NCBI GenBank assembly: GCA_950097015.1
Contig: CATNEN010000038.1
Span: 8,132,001-8,196,000, forward strand
Source of the DNA: Macrostomum hystrix
Lineage: Eukaryota > Platyhelminthes > Macrostomidae
DNA length: 64,000 nucleotides
Direction: 5' to 3'
Under the pieces are notes generated by a model. That model was not told where the DNA came from and made no database searches. It saw only the letters and a program-made list of their open reading frames with translations. Positions within the stretch are counted from its first letter, which is position 1; each line of letters begins with the position of its first letter. Shown piece by piece: positions 1 to 10,110 of this stretch. The position numbers and the translations under genes are program-made.

Positions 1-28
1 TGGATATTTGTCAAGAAATTCTTCATTG

Positions 29-2228
29 TGTCTAGCAGCTATCCATTCTGTTGCTTGTATCAAGCAGCTATCCATTATGTTGATTGTAACTAGCAGCTAT
101 CCATTCTGTTGCTTGTAACTAGCAGCTATCCATTCTGTTGATTGTAACTAGCAGCTATCCATTCTGTTGATTGTAACTAGCAGCTATCCATTCTGTTGAT
201 TGTAACTAGCAGCTATCCATTCTGTTGCTTGTATCAAGCAGCTATCCATTCTGTTGATTGTATCAAGCAGCTATCCATTCTGTTGATTGTAACTAGCAGC
301 TATCCATTCTGTTGCTTGTAACTAGCAGCTATCCATTCTGTTGATTGTAACTAGCAGCTATCCATTCTGTTGCTTGTATCAAGCAGCTATCCATTATGTT
401 GATTGTAACTAGCAGCTATCCATTCTGTTGATTGTAACTAGCAGCTATCCATTCTGTTGATTGTATCAAGCAGCTATCCATTCTGTTGCTTGTAACTAGC
501 AGCTATCCATTCTGTTGATTGTATCAAGCAGCTATCCATTCTGTTGCTTGTAACTAGCAGCTATCCATTCTGTTGATTGTATCAAGCAGCTATCCATTCT
601 GTTGCTTGTAACTAGCAGCTATCCATTCTGTTGCTTGTATCAAGCAGCTATCCATTATGTTGATTGTAACTAGCAGCTATCCATTATGTTGATTGTAACT
701 AGCAGCTATCCATTCTGTTGCTTGTAACTAGCAGCTATCCATTCTGTTGATTGTAACTAGCAGCTATCCATTCTGTTGATTGTAACTAGCAGCTATCCAT
801 TCTGTTGATTGTAACTAGCAGCTATCCATTCTGTTGATTGTAACTAGCAGCTATCCATTCTGTTGATTGTATCAAGCAGCTATCCATTCTGTTGCTTGTA
901 ACTAGCAGCTATCCATTCTGTTGATTGTAACTAGCAGCTATCCATTCTGTTGATTGTAACTAGCAGCTATCCATTCTGTTGATTGTAACTAGCAGCTATC
1001 CATTCTGTTGATTGTATCAAGCAGCTATCCATTCTGTTGATTGTAACTAGCAGCTATCCATTCTGTTGATTGTAACTAGCAGCTATCCATTCTGTTGATT
1101 GTATCAAGCAGCTATCCATTCTGTTGCTTGTAACTAGCAGCTATCCATTCTGTTGATTGTAACTAGCAGCTATCCATTCTGTTGATTGTAACTAGCAGCT
1201 ATCCATTCTGTTGATTGTAACTAGCAGCTATCCATTCTGTTGATTGTATCAAGCAGCTATCCATTCTGTTGATTGTAACTAGCAGCTATCCATTCTGTTG
1301 ATTGTAACTAGCAGCTATCCATTCTGTTGCTTGTAACTAGCAGCTATCCATTCTGTTGATTGTAACTAGCAGCTATCCATTCTGTTGATTGTAACTAGCA
1401 GCTATCCATTCTGTTGATTGTAACTAGCAGCTATCCATTCTGTTGATTGTAACTAGCAGCTATCCATTCTGTTGCTTGTAACTAGCAGCTATCCATTCTG
1501 TTGATTGTAACTAGCAGCTATCCATTCTGTTGATTGTAACTAGCAGCTATCCATTCTGTTGATTGTAACTAGCAGCTATCCATTCTGTTGATTGTAACTA
1601 GCAGCTATCCATTCTGTTGCTTGTATCAAGCAGCTATCCATTCTGTTGATTGTATCAAGCAGCTATCCATTCTGTTGATTGTAACTAGCAGCTATCCATT
1701 CTGTTGCTTGTAACTAGCAGCTATCCATTCTGTTGATTGTAACTAGCAGCTATCCATTCTGTTGATTGTAACTAGCAGCTATCCATTCTGTTGATTGTAA
1801 CTAGCAGCTATCCATTCTGTTGATTGTAACTAGCAGCTATCCATTCTGTTGATTGTAACTAGCAGCTATCCATTCTGTTGCTTGTAACTAGCAGCTATCC
1901 ATTCTGTTGATTGTAACTAGCAGCTATCCATTCTGTTGATTGTAACTAGCAGCTATCCATTCTGTTGCTTGTATCAAGCAGCTATCCATTCTGTTGACTG
2001 TAACTAGCAGCTATCCATTCTGTTGATTGTAACTAGCAGCTATCCATTCTGTTGATTGTAACTAGCAGCTATCCATTCTGTTGATTGTAACTAGCAGCTA
2101 TCCATTCTGTTGATTGTAACTAGCAGCTATCCATTCTGTTGCTTGTAACTAGCAGCTATCCATTCTGTTGATTGTAACTAGCAGCTATCCATTCTGTTGA
2201 TTGTATCAAGCAGCTATCCATTGTAACT
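29..2228. repeat. 29-bp satellite array, about 75 copies
   Basis: A head-to-tail array with a 29-bp period opens the window. Each unit carries the core CAGCTATCCATTCTGTTG. Units vary at two places: GATTGT or GCTTGT after the core, and AACTAG or ATCAAG at the junction. A few units read ATTATG for ATTCTG. The copies are contiguous with no spacers, so this is not CRISPR. It ends in a degraded unit near 2228 and probably continues to the left of the window. Confidence 0.97.
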
Positions 2229-3319
2229 AGCTGTCTAAAACTTTCCATTCTGACCGGTATTTGATCTAAGCTTGATAAAATTGTATTAGAAAACTCACCT
2301 AGGCACATCAATGTGATGTGCAAGCACATCTGAAAGCTTGCTAGACTCAGCAGCAGCCTCATCTTGAACGAAGGCATCGTTACACAGTCAACTGTTCCGG
2401 CAAACAACAAGACGTTGAAAGTAATAGGTTTTAATTCCTAGCTTGGTAAACGGTAAATATTAAGCTGCATGAGGCTCTGCCCAATCTCATGGTGCCAGTA
2501 AAACAAAAATCGATCGCGCAGCAGATCGAAACTAACTTTGATAGCCATTGATTACATTGCAGTGGACGCTGCTGTCGAATCCTCACTGCAGTGGAAAATT
2601 CCTGCACCTGACAGCTGTTGAGTGTCTCCCTGTCTCTTCTTCCCTTGGTTCCAGGCTAAACTGAAATTTTTCTGCTCAGAACTTGTCTCGAGCTAGTGGG
2701 TTGCGAGATTAATTCCCAATTTGGGATATTGAAAACAAAATACTGTGAATACAAAACAGTGTAGGAGCTGACAGCTAGATGTTGAATAGAAAAACGACTT
2801 CTTTTTTAATTCGATTAATTTTGGGGAATCGCATCATAAATATTCATCAGCCTCTAGTGGTATTTTATGAGGGTCATTTCATTATCAATATATATATTAG
2901 TTTCAACTCACGGAAACAATGCATTTGCCAGTTTAATTTCATTTCATTTAATCTCGCAGCTGATTTCTAATTTAACAAAGAACGGTTTGTATGCATCAAA
3001 TACGGCAGGTGACAATTCTTAGATTTTTAGTCTTCGAGTTTAGCAATATCGAAATAATATAACGGCTCAGTGGACATAAAATTTCGCAAGATTAAAGCAA
3101 ACATTTAATATTTCTTGGAAATCAATAACTGAGAAACTTCTCTTATCTAAACATTCGCTTTTTGTATATTTGTTTATCTATCTTACGATTGCAGTTGTTA
3201 CTATGCTTAAGCTTTCATTGATAGAATTAGAAAATTTAGATCGTAAAATTGGGAGAAGGGAAGTTCAGATCAGTATAATTGAAGCGATCAGCGATCGGTC
3301 GCACAGACTGGCCCAGTGT
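2229..3319. other. Intergenic, no gene seen
   Basis: Unique sequence, AT-rich towards its right end. Small open frames here (for example 2156-2410 minus and 2779-2970 plus) have no recognisable domain and partly run through the satellite. Nothing else is supported. Confidence 0.5.
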
Positions 3320-3447
3320 TCAGCCGTAGCCGGGACACACGCAGTCGCAGATACCTCTTGGCAGATTCAGATAACCCATGCAGCCAGCGGATGGGCCAAA
3401 GTACGACCGGCAGCGTTGGGTGCAGTAGGGCAGCGCGGTGTGGAAGT
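3320..3447 (-). CDS. Terminal exon of a cysteine-rich, defensin-like secreted peptide (candidate)
   Basis: On the minus strand a good acceptor (CATTTCAG, AG at 3448-3449) opens 41 codons ending in TGA at 3320-3322. The six cysteines are spaced C-x3-C-x9-C-x10-C-x-C-x-C, and the exon ends ICDCVCPGYG. The C-x3-C, x9, C and C-x-C order matches cysteines 2 to 6 of CS-alpha-beta (invertebrate defensin) folds. A first cysteine and a signal peptide would lie in an upstream exon, which I could not identify with confidence. The CVCPGYG ending also resembles an EGF-like domain, so that is the main alternative. Seen: cysteine spacing, acceptor and stop. Inferred: defensin-like peptide. Confidence 0.4.
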
Positions 3448-4329
3448 CTGAAATGTGATCGATAAGCCATAGAGATTTTCACAGCTTCAAACTATAACAA
3501 ACTCTGGCGGCCGAACTTCCTACCCCATGAATGTACACTAGCTGGCACTGACTCGATGTACATGAAGAGCCATGGGGTGGTGGGCGCTATTTATTGATCG
3601 GAAATGCTACCATTGAAATGAACTAACTAATGTCTACTACGATAACTTCAACTGTAAAACCCGTAACAGACGACCAAACTTAGTTTCTTGGCTCACAGAA
3701 TAGTCTCTTGCTGACTTTCACCGGCTCTTCGGCCACTGGCGTGGCCCCGATCGAATTCATGAAGCTAAAGCAAAGAATCTGGACTATGAGGCAATACAGA
3801 AGCATTTTTGGCTCCATTCTATACTAATGCTGCTGTTTGGTAGAAATGTGTAAAAGCTGTTTCTTTTATGGAAAATATGGTGGGCCGTGAGCGTCCGTGA
3901 TGAATTCAGTCGCAAATGGTCGACTTTTTATGGTCGACTTGCGATTCAGCTGAGCCAATAATAAGTCTACATTAAGCCTCCACGAGAGCCAATCATCGTG
4001 CGGTGATTTGTTAAATGGAAAGCGCATTATCAAGGTCATCTCCAGGATGGATGACAGCGTCAGTTTAAAATCCGTTTGCCATGTTGCTATGCCAAAAAGA
4101 GCAAATGTTTAGAATGTAAGGATAAACAACAAAGTAACGAGACTAGAATTTTAATTTGGACCACCTTCGACAATAGCGTACTGTACATGTGAATATCCGT
4201 CGAATGTCAAATACAGAAGATATTCTCGAACCATAGCAGTTTTGAAATGAGCAAAATCGAGATTGATCTAGAATTCTCAATCTAGACTGACACACTGACA
4301 TCTCCTTTATCATCCCTAACAGTGTACAC
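3448..4329. other. Intergenic, possible upstream exon region of the cysteine-rich gene
   Basis: If the minus-strand exon at 3320-3447 is real, its 5' exons should lie here or further right. I see a possible donor near 3523 (minus GGG|GTAGGA) but no convincing signal-peptide exon. No repeat was recognised. Confidence 0.35.
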
Positions 4330-4662
4330 TATATCACTGCCTTGAGGGTTATCGCGTTTGCCTTTCGCACAAAGGTTCCTGAGCTCGATTCCGCGGCGAG
4401 GCCACATTAATCTGGGGCGCAGCCGCGAAGAGAAGGCTTGGGGGCTTGTAGTGCAATTTACGCCATGGAGGGCCAACCTCCAAGGCACAGTGAAACGTGA
4501 CACTGTCTGACGAAGAGAAAGTCATGGCAGATGTACACATCTTTGTGTGTCTGCGTACAGTATCCGTGTGTATAAGTGCTCAGGAGTCAGTTAAATGGGC
4601 AGAATTGCCATCTCACTGGCTGCGGGTCCACTGTCACCAAAATGACGTGCCATTATTGGGCC
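4330..4662 (+). mobile_element. SINE family 1 copy, tRNA-derived
   Basis: The left end resembles a tRNA with a box-B-like GAGCTCGATTCC, followed by a conserved body (GGCGAGGCCACATT, then a GCGCAGCCGCG block, then GTGCTCAGGAGTCAG and GGCAGAATTGCC). The same order recurs at 44105-44390 (plus) and, reversed, at 9470-9760, 34470-34744 and 55183-55494. Short open frames inside it are spurious. Confidence 0.75.
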
Positions 4663-4689
4663 TCTTGCAAAATAAAAAGTTTATTTTTA

Positions 4690-4775
4690 GGACCTCCGTC
4701 CGCTGCTGCGCCCCTCAAATGAAATTGACCTCGTCGCGAATTCGAGCTCAGGGACTCACTCAGGATTTGGCCAAA
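4690..4775 (-). mobile_element. SINE family 1 fragment, reversed
   Basis: Directly after the plus-strand copy lies a short reversed piece of the same family (GCTGCGCCCC, then GACCTCGTCGCGAATTCGAGC, then CAGGGAC). The two form a head-to-head pair. Confidence 0.5.
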
Positions 4776-5346
4776 TCTCAAGATGCTTTTCACCATGTTT
4801 AGCAGTCTTCTTTTAAAAAGAACTTCGCATTTGACATGAGCTTCTTAATCAGTGTATAGATAGAAGATTAGGAGAGAGTGCAAGTTGTTTTGCATTGGTG
4901 ACTGGCTTCGTAGTTACAGCACAGAGAGCCTGCACTTCGAAAATTTGATATAGAACGCATTTTACAAGTACTTTTGTCATCAAGCTATTTGAAGAGCACT
5001 TCAACTGATTCAAATTCAAAACAGCTGGAATCTATTATTGTGTCGAAACGTATGATATAGCAGCAGAACAATGCGAAGCTTCTGCACAGGACTTTTAAAC
5101 AATGTGATGCAGGACATATTTTTTGTTAATAAAAAAACAGTGGACTGTGTATCAATGCTGAAATACTAAAAACATCAACCAAAATAACTTTTGCCTAGAC
5201 ACTACAAAGCCAGCAAATATCGCATATAAATTATAAGCAAACGCTGTTGCCAAGTAGTACAAATCATCCGATCTTTGCCATGACAATGGCCAGTGACAAT
5301 TTTCATTAGGTTTTATGAGCGTTTCAAACCTTTAAAAACCTCATTA
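4776..5346. other. Intergenic, no gene seen
   Basis: AT-rich unique sequence between SINE copies; no ORF or motif supported. Confidence 0.5.
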
Positions 5347-5670
5347 GGAGGTTGTAGCGTAGTGGTTAGAGCGTCGGACTCACGACTTGAAGGTCGGGGT
5401 TCGATTCAGCGACACAAATCGACATTGTGTCAATTAGTGTCGCTAAAAACTTTGCAACTCTGCATTGCTTCAGTTCACCAAGCTGTTACCAGCAGGGTAG
5501 CAGTATCAGCTGGGGTAATTGACGGTGGGTGTGGCCTCACCCAGTCCATGGACTGAACGGCCGTACGCAGCCTTCAGATGCGCCGCGCAATAGCTGCGAC
5601 TGTGCTGTCGGCTGCACATTTAACCCGATCACCCGAGGGCAGGTGTAATAAATTACTATTTTTTTTTAAT
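5347..5670 (+). mobile_element. SINE family 2 copy, tRNA-derived
   Basis: The head has a near-perfect RNA polymerase III box A (TAGCGTAGTGG, 5355-5365) and box B (GGTTCGATTC, 5398-5407), but the flanks do not fold into a full tRNA. The body contains the perfect 14-bp palindrome CAGTCCATGGACTG (5542-5555) and the end GGCTGCACATTTAACCCGATC. Related copies lie at 36690-36945 and 45065-45375. Confidence 0.8.
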
Positions 5671-5847
5671 TTCAAACCAGTCCACTCATCCAATGCAATC
5701 GCGTGGTTATCGTCAGTCAAGCACAATGTCTGCCTGCGTCACATTTTTATCAGTAGCAACTCCTACACATACTACCGACTAATATTTTATTAAGCAGCTA
5801 CATATTTTTGTAAAACAGCAGAAAGAATCACGTTTCTCCCCCCTGTC

Positions 5848-6349
5848 GAAAGGTCACGGGGGATATTTCAAATTCCCACTGCCTACTTCTCGATAGCTCC
5901 CAAACCAAATGACCGATTTTAGTGAAAGTCCACCATCTGAATCAAATTTTTTCCGCACTTTAAGATGAACTAACTTTCAAAGCCGTACGAGCCAGCATCG
6001 TCGACATATTCAGCGATTCAGGTGAAAAGGACAAATATCATTAATTGCTCTGTTAAAACCCATTTGGCGAATCCATAACGGTTCACAAAGTTAATAAACT
6101 AACAGTATTATCAATATAGTCAACAATTTGCCGGCATGATTACTTGATAAAATTTTGCGACGAAACACACTGACGAGAATCGTTGAATATCTTGACGATG
6201 CCGATGTTTTGTGATTCTGGAAGTTGTTTTATCGGATAGAGCGGAAAAATTAAGTTCGTGATCTATAGATTTTCATTGCGATTGGTTGAATATTTGAAGA
6301 GATGCAGGAAAAAATGAGGGTATTTTAAATACCTACCAATGGTCTTTCC
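5848..6349. mobile_element. Inverted-repeat (foldback or MITE-like) element, copy 1
   Basis: The left part (with AGCATCGTCGACATATTC) is imperfectly reverse-complementary to the right part (with GAATATCTTGACGATGCC). The ends pair approximately as AAGGTCAC and ATGGTCTTT. A diverged copy in the same orientation is at 32479-33009, where the end repeat GAAGACCAC/GTGGTCTTC is exact. No transposase ORF is visible. Confidence 0.65.
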
Positions 6350-6921
6350 ACTGTTAAGAGAAAAACACGAGTATATTTATCTGTCAATTATTTAAATCGC
6401 ATGAGCATCTCAGAATGTGGGCTAAAATACGAGCCAAGCTCGAAAACAGAGAATTAATGATGATTATACGAGTAAATAGGAGGGCTGTTAAAATTGGCTG
6501 TAATTATAAACATTTTAAATCAACGACTGACTAATTAATCTGGTCGAATTTGAACACCCCTGGCTTCATAATATTTCTGCGCTTGAAAATGAAAAGTCCG
6601 ACAACTGGAACTCTTCATTATAAAACACGCATCATACACAAAGCTAAGAAGATAATTTAAATTCAAATGAACTCGGCATGCTCCGAGAAACACAAGCCTA
6701 TGCGAGGCTCTCATTAATACAGTATTTCTAATTTCTGAGCACTGATTTGGCCGGAAAGACAATCTTAGTGACATATATGGCCGAGCTATACTTGATATGT
6801 CATCGATCCAGCTGCCTCAACCAATCAGTGAGGCTGCTGAGCAATGCTGATAGCAATATTTAAGCCAAAATCATCAGCTCGAGCCTGGTTTTATTCGCGA
6901 CTACTGTAAAACATCTTGCCC
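6350..6921. promoter_or_regulatory. Upstream region of the M13-like gene
   Basis: No gene is seen. A TATA-like stretch (ATATTTAAG, about 6856-6864) lies about 65 bp before the start codon at 6922 and could be the core promoter. This is inference only. The minus ORF at 6535-6774 has no recognisable domain. Confidence 0.25.
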
Positions 6922-9280
6922 ATGGAAGGGCTAATCACCATGACAACAGCGACTCCACAGCCAGCATTGCCGAGCTATAGCGGCGCATCTGACGAAATGA
7001 ATGAAGATAACATTAAGGCGACGATGAAGGAGCCTGATTTGGCAATGGCTAGACAGAATTGTCACCGCAGCCAGCTGAAAGTGTTGGTGCTGGGAGCTGC
7101 ATGGACCCTTCTAATCTCATCTGCTGTTGCGGCAATCACTGCCTCCTTCTTCACTGAAAGCATCGGTTGCCGAAATGCTTCGACTACAGCGACTGTGAAA
7201 GCAGATTCGGTTTCTGAAGCAGCTGCGGCCGATTCTAAAAAAGTCCTCAGTTGCTATCAGAACGAGCGAACCTGCGAGCTGTTTAATCGTGATGTCAGTC
7301 TGCAGTGGTCGGTTAATGGAGGCTTCGAAGTTCACACCAATACATTGCGTCGGGCTCAACGACAAGCCGCAGCGGCGCTAGTTGAAGCTCTGGCATCGCG
7401 GCCGACTTTCGCTGGCTCATCGGCATGGAAACGGGTCGCGTTCAACCTGACGCTTTCGTGTCTGCGGCACAGCCCGGCTAGAGATCTGTTCGGGGAGACT
7501 ACTGAGGCAGTGGAGCCGGCCCTGGCGCGCATGCTGGGACCTAGAAGCGGCTTGTTGAGCTCGAAGTCCACTAGGCTGGTGGCTGGCGAGTTACCAGAGA
7601 GGCTGCTAGGCTACCTGGCTGGGCTGGGCCTACCGGCGGGTGTCGAAATCGTGACCTATGCGGCGGTGGATCACATGACAGTGCCGCTGCGGTTGCAAGC
7701 TGCTGAGCTGTCCACAGATAAAATAGGCACCACGCCGGAGTAAGTGTGCTTCAATTTTTTCTTGCATTTGATATAAAAGTTTAAATACACAGAACCGAAT
7801 ACTTCCAAGTTGCATGCTTCACAACTTTTAGAGCCGAGAGCTACCGCTCGGCTGCGGTGCGGGCTTTCCTACGCGCTGGTCGAGGCCTGCCCGCAATTAT
7901 CGCTGACCGAATAGTGGCTCTGCGACTGAGCCTTGACCGGCTGCGAGAGCTGGACAGCGAAAATGGTGAGGCCAATGCGTCTACGTAGAGAATTAGAGAG
8001 GCTTGATAATGGTCGAAAGTAATTCGTAATAGGTCTCGCAGTAATTTAGCAGTAGAACTGCTAAAATCCATGGCATTTTCATATTTCTGTCGCAACCTTC
8101 CTCGCCTAGCGCAGGTGTCAGGGAGCTCGCAACTTTGTCTGATCTAGCCCACACATTTCCCAGTGGGCAGCGCGGCTGGAATGCCTTTCAGCTCGATCAA
8201 CTGCCAGCAGCAGGCCTGCCTAAGACCGAAGACGCCGCAGTCAGGGTGGACGGCAGATTCGGTTTTGTAAGCGTGCGCGGCAAGTTAGAAGTGATGCGTC
8301 AGCGCCTTCAGCTGCTGGCATCTCAGGATCAGGACACACTGGTCGGCCTGGCCTTCGTGGAGGGTGCAGCGCGACTTAGAAGATTCTTGGTCGGCTGCAG
8401 CGATGGTGGACAGTTGACACACAGCGAATCCTGCGCTCGAGCCGTCCTGCTGACGATGCCAGTCGCCTCGCGGAAAGCATTCTTTGATGACCGGTGGGAG
8501 GTGTTCAAATGGATCAACTTGACAGCAAGGACTGATCCGACCATAAAAGCTATTCACAATGAGGACACAGAGCTTCATTTAGCCGGACTGTACGATGGAC
8601 TAAGCCTGAGCAGTGACGCCAGCTTCTTGGACAACCTGATGAAAACTCTGACGCACACAAGGGCGGTTCTGACAGCCACGGCAGCTCGCGGAGGCACAAA
8701 AGACCGACAGGCGCTTGAACTGTTTGGCGAGACGGCTCTTTCAAAGTCCTTCGCCGTCAGGGATGCGGAGAGCTATCAGCTTCCTATGTACTTTTATGCG
8801 CAGTTTCTGGATTCGCCGACTCAGGTGGCAACACTGCTGGCTTATAAGATGCTGAACAGCGAGCTTCATTCTAACAGACTACAGATGCACTCAGATACCT
8901 GCCGCACAGCTAGCGCTGATAAGATCCATGACGCCGCACTCAAAGCTGTCAGCGCAAGAGCAGCTCGTCAAGCATTGAAGCTGAGCTCCTCAGAAATGCA
9001 AGCCTTTTGCCTGGAATCCAACGCCCTGTGGTGCCAGAAATCAGCAACGCAGAGCGATGAATCGCCATGGTCCAACGAAGCCAGGGCGCAGCGTTTTCTG
9101 ACGCTGAGTCTGCTGCCCGAGTGCCAGCTGAGCCACCACTGCTTGCGACTGGCTCCTGAGCCGGAGTGGCGTTGCGCTGCGCAACTATTTGAGCAGCTCA
9201 GCAACAGCTCATCTTTGCGAGGGATTCAGAAGAGACTCAGTGAAATCGATTGGAAAAGCATTACAGATTTGCTCACTTAG
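6922..9280 (+). CDS. M13 (neprilysin/ECE-like) family protein, probably catalytically dead
   Basis: Three exons (6922-7739, 7832-7965, 8115-9280) join in frame to about 705 aa, close to the usual M13 length. A basic N-terminal tail is followed by a membrane segment at about residues 53-78 and a cysteine-containing ectodomain, the type II layout of neprilysins. Landmarks keep M13 order: a W-x-x-F after a DL block, SFLDNLMK (family FFxN-like), PMYFYAQF, then DKIHDAALKAVSARAARQAL where active enzymes have ENIAD-G-LK-AY, then NALWCQK and a C-terminal RC. The zinc motif HExxH is replaced by SELHS (about residue 566), so both histidine ligands are lost, and the third ligand Glu is Asp. M13 enzymes cleave extracellular peptides; this one more likely binds than cuts. 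Assignment rests on motif order, not an alignment. Confidence 0.65.
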
Positions 9281-9469
9281 TTAAAAGGCCAGAAAATGTT
9301 TGACTTCAGAACAAATCACGTACAAAAAATTAATACTGCGGTACGCGTCTCTCGTTAATATGGCTTGAAGGTCACTTTTTGATGAAATAAGCTATACTAG
9401 CTCTTAGATTAGTCATTAGGCTGCCGTCAAATCTCTGCCTTCCCACTCATTTAACTCTAGAGCGGATTG
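9281..9469. other. 3' flank of the M13-like gene
   Basis: Untranslated or intergenic sequence; no canonical AATAAA is visible close to the stop. Confidence 0.4.
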
Positions 9470-9760
9470 CCTAATATGGTGAGACCTATTTGGTGAGACT
9501 AGACCCGGAGGCAATTCTGCCCATTTCGCTGACTCATGAGGACACACACACACACAGATAACGTACACAGGCACACGCTCAAACAGGTGTGTACATCTGC
9601 CCTGACTTTTTCATCGCGCCTTGGAGAATGGCCCTCAATGGCATAAATTGCACAAGCCCGCAAGCCTTCTCTCCGCGGCTGCGCCCCAAAAAATGTGATC
9701 ACGGAATCGAGCTCAGGGACCTTGGTGCGAAAGGCAAACGAGTTAGACCGAAGGCTACAT
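9470..9760 (-). mobile_element. SINE family 1 copy
   Basis: Reversed copy: GGCAATTCTGCCCATTTCGC, a (CA)n run at 9541-9556, GCCCTGACTTT, the GCGGCTGCGCCCC block and the tRNA-like end ATCGAGCTCAGGGACC. Confidence 0.75.
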
Positions 9761-10110
9761 GTATGGTATAGAGATTACAATGGTAAAACCTTTAAGACAA
9801 ACATTTTCTTGAATGAGTTCAAATCAAACGAAGCTTAATTAAAGGTAAGCTTAAGTTTTCCTCTGTATTTCTGTTTAATAAGTTTCTACTCTTGAATTAC
9901 AGAACAATTAGGAAACATGGATGGGAAAGAGACGGCGAAATCAGGACGATAAAACAAATGGCCATTTGCATAAGAATTCGGTTTAATTATGATTATTCGC
10001 TAAGCATCAGTTCAAAGCAGAAACAATAAATCATAACAACCTAGCAACCTACCCATATAAGAAAAAAAGTTTTCTAAGAACACCCGTTTATAAGGAAAAT
10101 GTAAAACAAT
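9761..10110. other. Intergenic, 3' of ECI2 and of the SINE
   Basis: AT-rich sequence without an ORF. It should contain the 3' UTR of the minus-strand ECI2 gene. Confidence 0.4.

Noticed and set aside
1-2228. CRISPR array (29-bp direct repeats)
   Set aside because: Units are contiguous with no unique spacers, and the window is eukaryotic.
5347-5420. True tRNA gene at the SINE heads (also 36700 and 45065)
   Set aside because: Boxes A and B are present, but the acceptor and other stems do not pair and a long conserved body follows, so they are SINE heads.
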